From NCBI RefSeq assembly GCF_028737215.1, contig NZ_JAQZAM010000021.1:1-64000 (forward strand): a stretch of 64,000 nt of DNA. Reading direction: 5' to 3'. The stretch's first letter is position 1, and each line of letters begins with the position of its first letter. Origin of the DNA: Actinomycetospora chibensis. GTDB taxonomy: Bacteria; Actinomycetota; Actinomycetes; Mycobacteriales; Pseudonocardiaceae. Made by a program: the position numbers and the translations under genes. Below are positions 1 through 8,191 of the stretch, piece by piece. The notes below the pieces were generated by a model. It worked only from the letters and a program-made list of their open reading frames with translations. It made no database searches and was not told the origin of the DNA.

Positions 1-50
1 GTGTCCGCGATGTGCTGAGACATCAACTGTCTCCGATGTCCTGAGCACGA
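1..50. mobile_element. Possible IS481-type terminal sequence remnant
   Basis: The first 50 bases contain two imperfect repeats of a GATGTnCTGAG(A/C)AC-like motif, near 9-22 and 35-48. This resembles terminal regions of IS481-family elements as I remember them. No transposase is present inside the window, so it would be only the edge or a scar of an element extending left. This is a memory-based resemblance and is weak. Confidence 0.2.
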
Positions 51-80
51 GCAGGGGCCTATAGGCCCCAACATCGCTCA
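42..80. repeat. 40-bp-class palindromic repeat, copy A
   Basis: The palindrome has outer arms TGAGC/GCTCA and an inner perfect 16-base palindrome GGGGCCTATAGGCCCC at 54-69. It begins at the stop codon of the glycosyltransferase gene that ends at 78, so it could act as a transcription terminator. Its outer arms and CTATAG centre match the repeat inside the hldE-like gene at 4509-4550, so it belongs to the same repeat family. Confidence 0.65.
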
Positions 81-902
81 CGTGGGCAGGGCGTCCACGG
101 CCGAGACGCCGCGGTCGGGGAGGGCCGTGGGGGACTCCTGGTGGTACGCGCCCGAGGGCAGGATGCCGGCGGCGCCGCGGCGGGCCATGACCTGCTGCTG
201 GGAGTGCACGTCCTCGCCGTGGGCATCGGGCGGGAGGTCGCGCCAGAACTCGAAGCCGCCCGCCTCGACCAGCGCGGCGCGGTCGAACAGGACGCAGCCC
301 GCCAGCCACGCGACCTTGTACGCCACGTAGGACTCCGGCGACGGCGTCGGGCGCCCCGGCCCGTCGAGGTCCAGCGACTCGGCCAGGTGCAGCCCGTTCG
401 CGGCGTTGTGCAGGCGCCACCGGTCCCAGCCCGGCCCGTCCTTGACCAGCGCCTCCGGCGACACCGGCCCGTCCCACGCCGCGAACGACGTCACCTCGTG
501 CGGCCGGCGGTCCTCGGCGTGCCCGAGCGCCTGCATCGCCGCGCCCACCACCCCGCAGCCCAGTTCGCCGAGCGCCCGGTGCAGCCGCGCCAGCACACCC
601 GGCTCGAGCCACACGTCGTCGTCGAGGTAGAGCACCGCCGGCGACGTGGCGCACGACAGCAGGAAGGCGCGCTGCTCGGCCATCCCGCGCGGCGGCAGGT
701 GGCGGTGGAGGTCCACCGAGACCCCGCGCCGACGCAGCCAGCGGATCACCGTCCACGCCGACGGCGTCTCCCACGAGGGGTCGCCGTCGGACTGGTCGGA
801 GATCGTCACCCGGTACGCCACGCCCGTCTGCGCGGCGAGGCCCGCGAGCGTCGTCGCGAGCTCCACCGGACGCCCCCGCGTCGGGATGAGGACGTCGATC
901 AC
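78..902 (-). CDS. Family 2 glycosyltransferase
   Basis: This 274-residue protein begins with a GT-A nucleotide-binding strand (IDVLIPTRGRP) and has an acidic YLDDDVW motif near residue 95, the usual DxD metal and nucleotide-sugar site. A later GEDVHSQQQV stretch is the usual region of the catalytic acid. It probably transfers a sugar from a nucleotide donor at the cytoplasmic face of the membrane; donor and acceptor are unknown. The GTG start at 902 overlaps the TGA of the upstream hldE-like gene by four bases, so the two are translationally coupled. That coupling suggests a role in the same heptose or glycan pathway. A longer reading frame extends upstream in this frame but runs antisense-like through hldE and was not used. 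Confidence 0.85.
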   Translation of the reverse strand: MIDVLIPTRGRPVELATTLAGLAAQTGVAYRVTISDQSDGDPSWETPSAWTVIRWLRRRGVSVDLHRHLPPRGMAEQRAFLLSCATSPAVLYLDDDVWLEPGVLARLHRALGELGCGVVGAAMQALGHAEDRRPHEVTSFAAWDGPVSPEALVKDGPGWDRWRLHNAANGLHLAESLDLDGPGRPTPSPESYVAYKVAWLAGCVLFDRAALVEAGGFEFWRDLPPDAHGEDVHSQQQVMARRGAAGILPSGAYHQESPTALPDRGVSAVDALPT

Positions 903-2437
903 GACCCGCTCCGGATGCGGTCGACCAGCGACGTCGTCGACCGGTCGGGCAGGTAGTCGAGGATGACGACGCGCCCGCCGTAGGCGGTGACGGTCGCGGT
1001 CTCGCGCAGCATCTCGGGGGTGTAGTCGCCGCCCTTGGCGTAGACGTCCGGGCGCAGCAGGTCGAGCAGCTCGGCGGGGGTGTCGGCGTCGAACGCGGTG
1101 ACGTGGTCGACGCAGCTCAGGGCGCCGATCACCGCGGCGCGGTCGGCCAGCGGGTTCAACGGGCGTTCCGGGCCCTTGAGACGCGACACCGACTCGTCGG
1201 AGTTCAGTGCCACCACCAGCACGTCGCCGAGGCGCTTGGCCTGGTTGAGCGACGCGACGTGGCCGCGGTGCACGACGTCGAAGCAGCCGTTGGTGAACAC
1301 CACGCGCCGCCCGGCCACCCGCTGGTCGTGCACGATCGTGGCGAGCGAGGCCGCGTCCAACAACGGGCCCTCCGCGGCGGCGACGCGCTCGGCGAGCTCG
1401 CCGGTGCCGCACACCGAGGTCCCCGGCCGGCCCACGACGACGTCGGCCGCGGCCTGGGCGAGCTCGACGGCGGTGGCCGCCGGCGTGCCCGCGGCCAGCG
1501 CGAGCGCCAGCGCAGCGGTGAACGTGTCGCCCGCCCCGCAGGTGTTCGCCTCCGGCGCGGGGCGCGCGAACGTGCGGTGCGTCGGGGAGCCGTCGTCGGG
1601 CAGCAGCAGGGCCCCGTCGCGGTCGAGGGTGACGACGACCGACGCCGCCCCGGACCGTTCCCGCAGCTCGGGGCCCGCGGCCTCCGCCGCCGCGACGCGG
1701 TCGGGCCCGCCGAGCTCGCGGCCCAGTAGGAGCTTCGCCTCCCCGGCGTTGGGGGTGACGACCTCCGGGCGTGCCGGAGCCCAGCGCGCCGGGTCGTGGG
1801 CGTCGACGACCAGCCGGCAGCTGCGCTCCCCCGGGGCGTCGAGCAGGGAGCCGACCAACGCCACCGTCTCGTCGTCGACGATCCCGCCGCCGTAGTCGCA
1901 GACGACCACGGCGTCGGCGCCCTCGACCGCCGCGCGCAGGGCGTCGTGCACGGCCGCGCGCCGGTCGGCGTCCAGCGGTTCCCGCGACGACGTGTCGAAC
2001 CGCGCGACCAGTGCCTCGTCGGCGAGCACCCGCCGCTTGGCCGCGGTGGGGCGCGAGGGGTCGGTGACGACGCCGGCGGTGCCGACGCCGAAGCCGGCGA
2101 GCACCTCGCGCACCGTCGCCCCGTCCGCGTCGTCGCCGAGCACCGAGACGAACTCGGTGCGGGCGCCGAGCGCCGCGAGGTTGGCGGCCGTGTTCGCCGC
2201 GGCGCCGGGCGAGCCGTGCGTGTGGTCGACCTCGACGACCGGGACCGGCGCCTCGCGCGAGAGGCGGCGCGACGGACCGGTGAGCCACTGGTCGAGCACC
2301 GCATCGCCCACGACGACCACACGCGGGGCGACCGCGGCGAGACGCGCGGGCAGGTCGGCGGCCAGCGGGGCGAGGGCCAGGTCGGGCGACTCGGGTCGCG
2401 ACCATGCCTCAAGGCGCGACATCTCGGGAGCAGCCAT
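899..2437 (-). CDS. hldE: Bifunctional heptose-7-phosphate kinase / heptose-1-phosphate adenylyltransferase (HldE-like), copy 1
   Basis: This 512-residue protein has two domains. The N-terminal ribokinase/PfkB domain carries the substrate segment RRLSREAPVPVVEV and the C-terminal GAGDTFTAAL anion-hole/catalytic-base motif. The C-terminal nucleotidyltransferase domain (from about residue 365) carries TNGCFDVVHRGH, the HxGH motif, and VNSD- and KGGDY-type motifs (ALNSDESVSRLKG, YAKGGDYTPE). In the known pathway HldE phosphorylates D-glycero-D-manno-heptose 7-phosphate and later adenylylates the 1-phosphate, giving ADP-heptose. I chose ATG 2437; ATG 2422 is also possible, and an in-frame start further upstream would cross the divergent promoter region. 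The order and fusion match the enterobacterial enzyme. A second copy lies at 3710-5110. Confidence 0.9.
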   Translation of the reverse strand: MAAPEMSRLEAWSRPESPDLALAPLAADLPARLAAVAPRVVVVGDAVLDQWLTGPSRRLSREAPVPVVEVDHTHGSPGAAANTAANLAALGARTEFVSVLGDDADGATVREVLAGFGVGTAGVVTDPSRPTAAKRRVLADEALVARFDTSSREPLDADRRAAVHDALRAAVEGADAVVVCDYGGGIVDDETVALVGSLLDAPGERSCRLVVDAHDPARWAPARPEVVTPNAGEAKLLLGRELGGPDRVAAAEAAGPELRERSGAASVVVTLDRDGALLLPDDGSPTHRTFARPAPEANTCGAGDTFTAALALALAAGTPAATAVELAQAAADVVVGRPGTSVCGTGELAERVAAAEGPLLDAASLATIVHDQRVAGRRVVFTNGCFDVVHRGHVASLNQAKRLGDVLVVALNSDESVSRLKGPERPLNPLADRAAVIGALSCVDHVTAFDADTPAELLDLLRPDVYAKGGDYTPEMLRETATVTAYGGRVVILDYLPDRSTTSLVDRIRSGS

Positions 2438-2580
2438 CAGCGGACCGTCCGTCCGGGGGAACACGGCCGGGTGCGGACGGGGGTAGGGGTACCTGCCGAC
2501 CGGCGCCCGGCGGGCGGTCTGGGTACTGTCGCTCTCCGCTCCGTCTCCGGCGGGGTGACCCATCCGTCACGGGAGTGCCG

Positions 2581-2979
2581 ATGGCCAGCGACGCGCCCCA
2601 GCCCTCGACGGGCCCCGACACCGTGGGCCCCGACGACCAGACGACGATCGACGCCCGCCTCCTCACACCGAGGGTGGCGGTCGTGGCACCGGCCGGCGAC
2701 GTCGACACCGCCACGGCCGGACCGCTGCGCGCGGCGATCGGCGAGCAGGTCGACGCCGGCGCGGTGCACGTCGTGCTCGACCTCTCCGGCGTGGAGTTCA
2801 TGGGGTCGGCCGGCCTGGCGCTGCTCATCGCCGAGCGCGAGGCGGCGATCGCCCGCGAGGGCGAGCTGCGGCTCGCGGGTGTGCCGCGCACGGCGGGCCG
2901 GGCGCTGAGCCTGACCGGCCTCACCGAGCTCTTCGACACCTACCCCGACGCCGAGGCCGCGGCCGCCGACCTGAGCTGA
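2581..2979 (+). CDS. STAS-domain anti-sigma factor antagonist
   Basis: This 132-residue protein is a single STAS domain after a short disordered N-terminus. The segment LDLSGVEFMGSAGLALL carries the serine that is phosphorylated in SpoIIAA/RsbV proteins (G-S-A-G). Such proteins bind the RsbW-type kinase and free the sigma factor. The ATG at 2581 is preceded by a GGGAGTGCCG stretch. The gene diverges from hldE copy 1 across about 143 bases that must hold promoters for both. An RsbW-like protein and a σF-type sigma factor lie 7 kb away at 9982-11507, so a partner-switching function is a reasonable inference. Confidence 0.85.
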   Translation: MASDAPQPSTGPDTVGPDDQTTIDARLLTPRVAVVAPAGDVDTATAGPLRAAIGEQVDAGAVHVVLDLSGVEFMGSAGLALLIAEREAAIAREGELRLAGVPRTAGRALSLTGLTELFDTYPDAEAAAADLS

Positions 2980-3026
2980 GGCCACCTGGGCTGAGGCGAC
3001 GTGCACTGGGGCGACGTGCGCTGACC

Positions 3027-3713
3027 TCACGGGTACGAGCCCTCCTCCGACGACGTGACGACGAGCTCGCGCACCTCGCTGCCGGCGGGTCGCGTCAGCG
3101 CGTAGAGCACGGCGTCGGCGGTCTGCGCCGGGTCGTTGAGCTTCGCGTCGGCACCCGGCTTGTACTGGTCGGGGCGGTCGTCGAAGAAGTGCGTCCACAT
3201 GCCGCCGGGGACCAGCAGCGTCACCCCGACCGTGCCGGCGGTCTCCGCGGCGAGCGCGCGGGTGAAGCCGACGACGCCGAACTTCGAGGCGCAGTAGGCG
3301 GTCGCGTCCGACACGGCCTTGACCCCGAGGGTCGAGGAGACGGTGACGACCTTGCCCCGGCGCTGCTCGAGCTGCGGGAGGGCGGCGCGCACGACGGCGG
3401 CGGTGCCCAGCAGGTTGACCATGACGACGCGGTCCCACTCGGCGGCGTCGACGTCGACGAGACGCCCGCAGCGGTCGATGCCGGCGGCGGTGACGACGGC
3501 GTCCAGGCCGCCGACCCGGTCGCTCGCCCGCGCCACGGCGTCCTCGGCGGCACGGGGGTCGGCGAGGTCGACCTCGACGAAGGCGTGCCCGGCGTCGGGG
3601 GCCTTGAGGTCGAGGACGACGGGAGTGCCACCGGCGGCGGCGACGGACTCGGCGACGGCGGCGCCGAGGCCGGACGAGCCGCCGGTGATCAGGACGGTGC
3701 CAGGGCTGGTCAC
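3027..3713 (-). CDS. Short-chain dehydrogenase/reductase
   Basis: This 228-residue classical SDR has the NAD(P) motif TGGSSGLG near residue 10, the tetrad Ser in VVTVSSTLG, and YCASK (YxxxK). That arrangement predicts a soluble NAD(P)-dependent oxidoreductase on a hydroxyl or keto group; the substrate cannot be read from sequence. Its GTG start at 3713 follows a strong GGAGGAAC ribosome site and overlaps the TGA of hldE copy 2, making it the last gene of the heptose operon. It is a short SDR and lacks the extended fold of HldD, so I do not call it the ADP-heptose 6-epimerase. Confidence 0.85.
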   Translation of the reverse strand: MTSPGTVLITGGSSGLGAAVAESVAAAGGTPVVLDLKAPDAGHAFVEVDLADPRAAEDAVARASDRVGGLDAVVTAAGIDRCGRLVDVDAAEWDRVVMVNLLGTAAVVRAALPQLEQRRGKVVTVSSTLGVKAVSDATAYCASKFGVVGFTRALAAETAGTVGVTLLVPGGMWTHFFDDRPDQYKPGADAKLNDPAQTADAVLYALTRPAGSEVRELVVTSSEEGSYP

Positions 3714-5110
3714 GATGTTCCTCCAGTGGGGACGGGTTCGGGTTCGAGGCGGGCCAGCAGCCGCGTGGACGAGCGGCCCGCGTGGTACGGCACGGCGACG
3801 ACCTCGCCGCCCCAGCCCCGTACCAGCGGGGTCTCGGGCAGCTCGTCGGTCGCGTAGTCGCCGCCCTTGACCCAGACGTCGGGGCGCAGGCGCTCGAGCA
3901 CCGTGCGCGGGTCGTCCTCGTCGAACACCTCCACGGCGTCGACGGCGACGAGCGCGCGGAGCATCTCGGCGCGGTCGGCCTCGGCGACGACGGGACGGTC
4001 GGGGCCCTTGAGCCGGCGCACGGAGGCGTCGGAGTTCAGGCAGACCACCAGCACGCCGTCCTGGCCGGCCAGACGTCGCGCCGCCGCGAGGGTGCGGGCA
4101 TGCCCGGCGTGCAGGAGGTCGAAGCAGCCACCGGTGGCGACCACGGTCGCGCCCCGCTCGCGGGCGGCGGCGACGACGTCGACGGGGGTGTCCGTGGACG
4201 TCGGGTCGGGCATGTCGTCGAGCGCGCCCGCCCCGCCCGCAGCCACGAAGTCGGCGGCCGCGGCGACGGCGGCGCGCACGGCGTCGTCGAGCGCGGCGCC
4301 GTCGGCGAGGGCGACCGCGGCGGTGGCGGCGAACCGGTCGCCGGCCCCGCACGGGTCGCCGCCGCGGGCGGGCTCGGCGGGCGTCACCGAGGTGCCGGTG
4401 GCCCCGCGCAGCACGGCGCCGCGGCTGCCCGCGGTGACGGCGACGGCGTCGACGCCCCAGTGCTCGCGCAGCGCCTCGCCCAGCGCGGCGGGTTCGTGCG
4501 GGAACCCCCGTGAGCGAACTTCGGTGCTATAGCCCCGGACTTCGCTCACGTAGCCGCGCGCCTCCGACATGTTCGGGGTCACGAGCGTGGCGCCGGGGAC
4601 GGGCGGGGCGCCGTTCGGGTGCGGGTCCCAGACCAGCGGCACCCGGGTCGCGGCGGCGGTGAGGGCCTCGCGGACGGCCGGGTCGGCGGTCAGTCCACGC
4701 CCGTAGTCGGAGACCAGCACCGCGCCGGCCCCGGCGATGGCGTCGAGCACAGGGCGATCGACGGCGACGTCCCCGAGCCCGCCCGCGTCCACCCGCAGCA
4801 GCACGCGGTCACCGGCGAGCATCCGGGTCTTGGTCGGCGTGGTCCCGACGGCGGTCGCGGCGACGACGTCGACGCCGACCAGCAAGGCGCGCAGCGACTC
4901 GGCGTCCTCGCCGAGCGCGGTCACGAGCCGCACGGGTCGCGACGAGGAGCGCGCCGCGAGCAGCGCGGTCAGGCCGGCGCCGCCCGGGCGCTCGCGCCTG
5001 CTCTCGGCCGCCAGCACCGGCGCCGGCGCGTCCGGGCACAGCCGGTCGACGGCGCCGTGGACGTCGACGTCGCGCAGGCAGTCGCCGACGATCACCAGGG
5101 GCGCGCTCAC
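3710..5110 (-). CDS. hldE: HldE-like bifunctional kinase/adenylyltransferase, copy 2, with a palindromic repeat inside the gene
   Basis: This 466-residue protein has the same two-domain layout as copy 1. The PfkB domain has DRLCPDAPAPV and CGAGDRFAATA, with Arg replacing the usual Thr after GAGD. The nucleotidyltransferase domain has TGGCFDLLHAGH, LNSDASVRRLKGPDRPV and VKGGDY. Between the kinase motif TPNMSEA and a VTAGSRGA strand there is an extra stretch encoded by the palindrome at 4509-4550 (residues SEVRGYSTEVRS). The insertion lies in a loop and keeps the frame. GTG 5110 overlaps the gmhA stop and the gene overlaps the SDR start, so it is mid-operon. Whether one of the two copies does only one half-reaction is open. 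Confidence 0.85.
   Translation of the reverse strand: MSAPLVIVGDCLRDVDVHGAVDRLCPDAPAPVLAAESRRERPGGAGLTALLAARSSSRPVRLVTALGEDAESLRALLVGVDVVAATAVGTTPTKTRMLAGDRVLLRVDAGGLGDVAVDRPVLDAIAGAGAVLVSDYGRGLTADPAVREALTAAATRVPLVWDPHPNGAPPVPGATLVTPNMSEARGYVSEVRGYSTEVRSRGFPHEPAALGEALREHWGVDAVAVTAGSRGAVLRGATGTSVTPAEPARGGDPCGAGDRFAATAAVALADGAALDDAVRAAVAAAADFVAAGGAGALDDMPDPTSTDTPVDVVAAARERGATVVATGGCFDLLHAGHARTLAAARRLAGQDGVLVVCLNSDASVRRLKGPDRPVVAEADRAEMLRALVAVDAVEVFDEDDPRTVLERLRPDVWVKGGDYATDELPETPLVRGWGGEVVAVPYHAGRSSTRLLARLEPEPVPTGGTS
4509..4550. repeat. 40-bp-class palindromic repeat, copy B (inside hldE copy 2)
   Basis: A 42-base near-perfect palindrome with arms CGTGAGCGAACTTCGG and CCGGACTTCGCTCACG around a centre containing CTATAG. 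Arm mismatches are two. It lies within the coding sequence of the second hldE-like gene and is translated in frame. Its arms match copy A at 42-80. Confidence 0.8.
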
Positions 5111-5718
5111 GGGACCAGCTCCTGGGTCGCGCGGGCGGAGGCCGAGACCCGCGACGCCAGGGACCGGTCGACCATCTCGCACAGCAGGTGCACGGTCACC
5201 AGGTGCGCCTCCTGCACCGACGGGGTCTCCCCCGGCAGGCACAGTGCCTCGCTCGCGGCGTCGGCGAGCGGGTTCGGTCCCGGTCCGGTCAAGGCCCAGA
5301 CGGTGAGCCCGAGCGAGCGCCCCGCTTCGGCCGCGGCGACGAGGTTGGGGCTGCGGCCGCTGGTCGAGAGCAGCATCAGGACGTCGCCGGGACGGCCGTG
5401 AGCACGCACCTGGCGCGCGAAGACCTCGTCGTAGCCGTAGTCGTTGCCGAGCGCGGTGATCGCCGACGTGTCCGCGTGCAGCGCGATCGCCGACAGCGGC
5501 TCGCGCTCGCCGCGGTAGCGCCCGACGAGCTCGGCGGTCAGGTGCTGGGCCTCCGCCGCGCTCCCGCCGTTGCCGGCCGCGAGCAGGCGCGAGCCACGGC
5601 TCAGGCGGGTGGCGAGGTCGACACCCCAGCGCTCGATGCGTCCCGACTCCCCGGCCAGGCCGTCGAGCGTGGCCCGCAGCCCGCCGAGGTGCCGGTGCAC
5701 GATCCTGTCGGCGCTCAT
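5107..5718 (-). CDS. gmhA: SIS-domain sedoheptulose-7-phosphate isomerase (GmhA-like)
   Basis: This 203-residue protein is a single SIS domain. It shows AAGNGGSAAEAQHLTAELVGRY, with the family's phosphate-binding Ser and the helix bearing His/Glu, then LLSTSGRSPNLV and an ending helix with QEAHLVTVHLLCE. GmhA converts sedoheptulose 7-phosphate to D-glycero-D-manno-heptose 7-phosphate, the first step of nucleotide-heptose synthesis. The ATG at 5718 overlaps the stop of the upstream glycosyltransferase (ATGA), and the gene overlaps hldE copy 2. Length and motifs are normal for the family. Confidence 0.9.
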   Translation of the reverse strand: MSADRIVHRHLGGLRATLDGLAGESGRIERWGVDLATRLSRGSRLLAAGNGGSAAEAQHLTAELVGRYRGEREPLSAIALHADTSAITALGNDYGYDEVFARQVRAHGRPGDVLMLLSTSGRSPNLVAAAEAGRSLGLTVWALTGPGPNPLADAASEALCLPGETPSVQEAHLVTVHLLCEMVDRSLASRVSASARATQELVP

Positions 5719-6959
5719 GCCGGGCTCCCCGTGGTCAGCACGCCCGGGGACACCGTGGTCGATGCCACGACGCCCGCGTAGGCCTGCTCGTGGGCGGCGG
5801 CGACGCGGTCCCAGCCGTACTCGGCGACCGCGCGACGCCGCCCGGCCCGCCCCAGGGCACGGGCACGGCGGGGATGCGCCCGCAGCGCGTCGAGCGCCGC
5901 GGCCACCGCGGCCGGGTCGCCCGCCGGGACGTGGTGGCCGGTGACGTCGTCGACGACGGTGTCGGCGAGCCCGCCCACGGCGGCCGCGACGACGGGGCGC
6001 CCGCAGGCCATCGCCTCGAGCGGGACGAGCCCGAACGGCTCGTAGACCGGGACGCAGGCGACGGCATCGGCACCGCGGTAGAGCGCGGGCAGCGCGTCGT
6101 GGGCGACGGCCCCGAGGAACGTGACGCGGTCGGCGACGCCGGTCCGCGCGGCGAGCGCCCGCAGGCGGCGGACCTCGGGATCGTCGTCGAGACGCCCGGC
6201 GCTCGGGCCGCCCGCCACGGTCAGCTCGACGTCGCGGGGCAGGCGCCCGAGCGCGGCGATCACGGTGTCGACACCCTTGCGCGGCACCAGCCGGCTCACG
6301 GTGAGCACGCGGAACCCGCCGCGGCCGGACGTCGACGCGGCGTCGCCCGCCGGCGTGAAGTGCCCGACGTCGACCCCGCAGGGCACGACCGTCACCTGCT
6401 CGGCGGGCACGCCCAGCGCGGCGAGCTCGTCGGCCTCGTCGCGGCACGTCGCGAGAACCCGGTCGACCGAGGCACCGAGATCGCTCTCCGCCGCGACCCG
6501 GCGGGCCGGGCTCGTGTCGTCGGCGCCTTGGTGGCGGCGCTTCACCGACCCCAGCGCGTGGAAGGTCTGCACGACCGGCACGCCGAGGGCCCGGGCCGAG
6601 GGCAGCGCCGCCAGCCCCGACATCCAGAAGTGGGCGTGGACGACGTCGGGTCGTTCCGCACGCCAGCAGGAGGCGAGGTCGGCCGAGAACGCATCCATGA
6701 GGTCGACGAGCTCGTCCTTCGGCAGCTCGGCCGCCGGTCCGGCGTCGACGTGGTCGACCACGACACCGGGGGCCATCGGCACCCGTCGCGGCGTGCGCGG
6801 GTCGGTGCGGCGGGTGTGGACGACCACCTCGTGCCCGGCGTCGGCGAGCGCCAGCGCGAGCGCGCGCACCGCGACGTTCTGCCCGCCGGCGTCGACGCCG
6901 CCGAGCCCGTTGGACGCCACCAGCGGGCTGGCGTGCTCGGAGACCATCGCGATCCGCAT
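5715..6959 (-). CDS. Family 4 glycosyltransferase (GT-B)
   Basis: This 414-residue protein has an MshA-like N-terminus with GGVDAGGQNVAV near residue 20. The C-terminal half has PVYEPFGLVPLEAMACGRPVV, the E-x7-E donor-binding motif of retaining GT-B enzymes. HAHFWMSG marks the acceptor-side loop. The start at 6959 has a strong GGGAGGAG ribosome site seven bases upstream. It is translationally coupled to gmhA. The likely role is transfer of a sugar, possibly heptose, onto a lipid or glycan intermediate, but the substrate is inferred only from context. Confidence 0.85.
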   Translation of the reverse strand: MRIAMVSEHASPLVASNGLGGVDAGGQNVAVRALALALADAGHEVVVHTRRTDPRTPRRVPMAPGVVVDHVDAGPAAELPKDELVDLMDAFSADLASCWRAERPDVVHAHFWMSGLAALPSARALGVPVVQTFHALGSVKRRHQGADDTSPARRVAAESDLGASVDRVLATCRDEADELAALGVPAEQVTVVPCGVDVGHFTPAGDAASTSGRGGFRVLTVSRLVPRKGVDTVIAALGRLPRDVELTVAGGPSAGRLDDDPEVRRLRALAARTGVADRVTFLGAVAHDALPALYRGADAVACVPVYEPFGLVPLEAMACGRPVVAAAVGGLADTVVDDVTGHHVPAGDPAAVAAALDALRAHPRRARALGRAGRRRAVAEYGWDRVAAAHEQAYAGVVASTTVSPGVLTTGSPA

Positions 6960-7071
6960 GCGCGCACTCCTCCCACGACCCCCGCGCTGGGTGGTCGCGT
7001 CGTCGCTCGGGTGGCGCCACGGGCGCCGGAGAGGTCACGACCGGCGGGTGCCGGTCCAGGGGGGGAAGGGG

Positions 7072-8139
7072 TCAGCCCGCTGGCTGGAGCCGACCCGGTC
7101 CACGGGCGAGGGCGGCGTCCTCGTCGACGCCGCCGGGTCCGCCCTCGACGACCTCGGTGAGCAGCCGGCCCCAGTCGTGCAGGAAGCGGTCAACCCCGTG
7201 GCGGGCCAGGGCGGAGGCCCGTCCCGCGGCACCCGCGGCGCGGGCGAGGTCGGGGTCGTCGCGGAAGGTCCGCAGACCCTCGTGCAGGACCCGCAGGTCG
7301 GTGGCGACGACGCCGGCGTCGGCCGGCACGTCGACCGCCACCTCGGTGGTGGCCAGGGCGACCACCGGCATCCCGAGCATCATCGCCTCGATCAGCGACA
7401 GGCCCAGGGACGTCCAGCGCACCGGGTGCAGGTAGACCCGTCGGCGCGCCATCTCGGTGTGCAGGCGGTCCTGCGGCAGGTCGCCGCCGATCGCGACGTC
7501 CGGGTGGGTCACGGCCTCGCCCAGGCGCTCGCTGCCGATCCCGAAGACGTCGAGACCGACGGTGTCGGCGAACCCGGCCAGCAGGTCCGTGCCGGTGACA
7601 CGTCCGCGGCGCACCGGCTCGTTGACGACGACCGCCGCCCGGCCGATCTCCCCGGTGTAGCGGTCGCCGGGATCGAGCACGCCGTGCTCGATCACCCGGG
7701 TCGGCGCCCGGCCGGTGTCCCACGCCAGGGCGTTGAAGTGGGTGACGTGGACGACGGGGATGTCGTCGCGATCGGCGAGCGGGTGCCGCGTCGTCGGCAC
7801 GTCGCCCTTGGGGGTGTTGTGCTCGACGAACACCGCGGGCAGGTCGACGCCGGGGCGACGACCGGTCCAGCGTTCGGTCAGCTCGATCTCCTCGGGCCGC
7901 TGGAGCACCACCGCGTCGATCTCGTCGGCGCGCTCGCGCAGCTGCTCCGGGGTGGCCTCCAGCGCCCGTGCCGGCCAGTCCCAGGCCGCCGGACGCCCGC
8001 CGCCCCAGGGGCCGCCCTCGGGCAGCACCGGGAGCAGACACGTGTGCCGCCCCTGCACGAAGGCCGTGCTCCAGGAGCCGTGCACGTGCCAGTGCAGGAC
8101 GGTCCTCGGAACGGACGTCGCGGCGGGCGGGAAGGTCAC
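7072..8139 (-). CDS. GT-B glycosyltransferase
   Basis: The 355-residue product looks like a GT-B enzyme. It has an N-terminal half with HWHVHGSW and FVEHNTPKGDV, and a C-terminal donor site around LGLSLIEAMMLGMPVVAL near residues 235-255. The start is GTG at 8139 without a clear ribosome site, so the true start could be slightly downstream. It lies between the GT9 gene and the GT4 gene on the same strand, with gaps of 52 and 112 bases. Substrate unknown; I infer a role in the same heptose-containing glycan. Confidence 0.75.
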   Translation of the reverse strand: MTFPPAATSVPRTVLHWHVHGSWSTAFVQGRHTCLLPVLPEGGPWGGGRPAAWDWPARALEATPEQLRERADEIDAVVLQRPEEIELTERWTGRRPGVDLPAVFVEHNTPKGDVPTTRHPLADRDDIPVVHVTHFNALAWDTGRAPTRVIEHGVLDPGDRYTGEIGRAAVVVNEPVRRGRVTGTDLLAGFADTVGLDVFGIGSERLGEAVTHPDVAIGGDLPQDRLHTEMARRRVYLHPVRWTSLGLSLIEAMMLGMPVVALATTEVAVDVPADAGVVATDLRVLHEGLRTFRDDPDLARAAGAAGRASALARHGVDRFLHDWGRLLTEVVEGGPGGVDEDAALARGPGRLQPAG

Positions 8140-8191
8140 CGGCGAGGTATTGGTTCCCGCCCGGGACCCATAAACTTCTCCCCGGGAACTA

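Noticed and set aside
899-2405. Long frame continuous with the first glycosyltransferase through hldE copy 1
   Set aside because: Only the last 274 residues look like a protein; the rest is Arg/Gly/Pro-rich and overlaps the well-supported HldE frame. The GTG at 902 gives a natural coupled start.
3027-3713. HldD-type ADP-heptose 6-epimerase
   Set aside because: The protein is a 228-residue classical SDR with YxxxK and lacks the extended epimerase C-terminal domain.
5719-7038. Upstream extension of the gmhA frame
   Set aside because: Composition is Arg/Ala/Gly repeats typical of out-of-frame GC-rich DNA, and it covers the GT4 gene.
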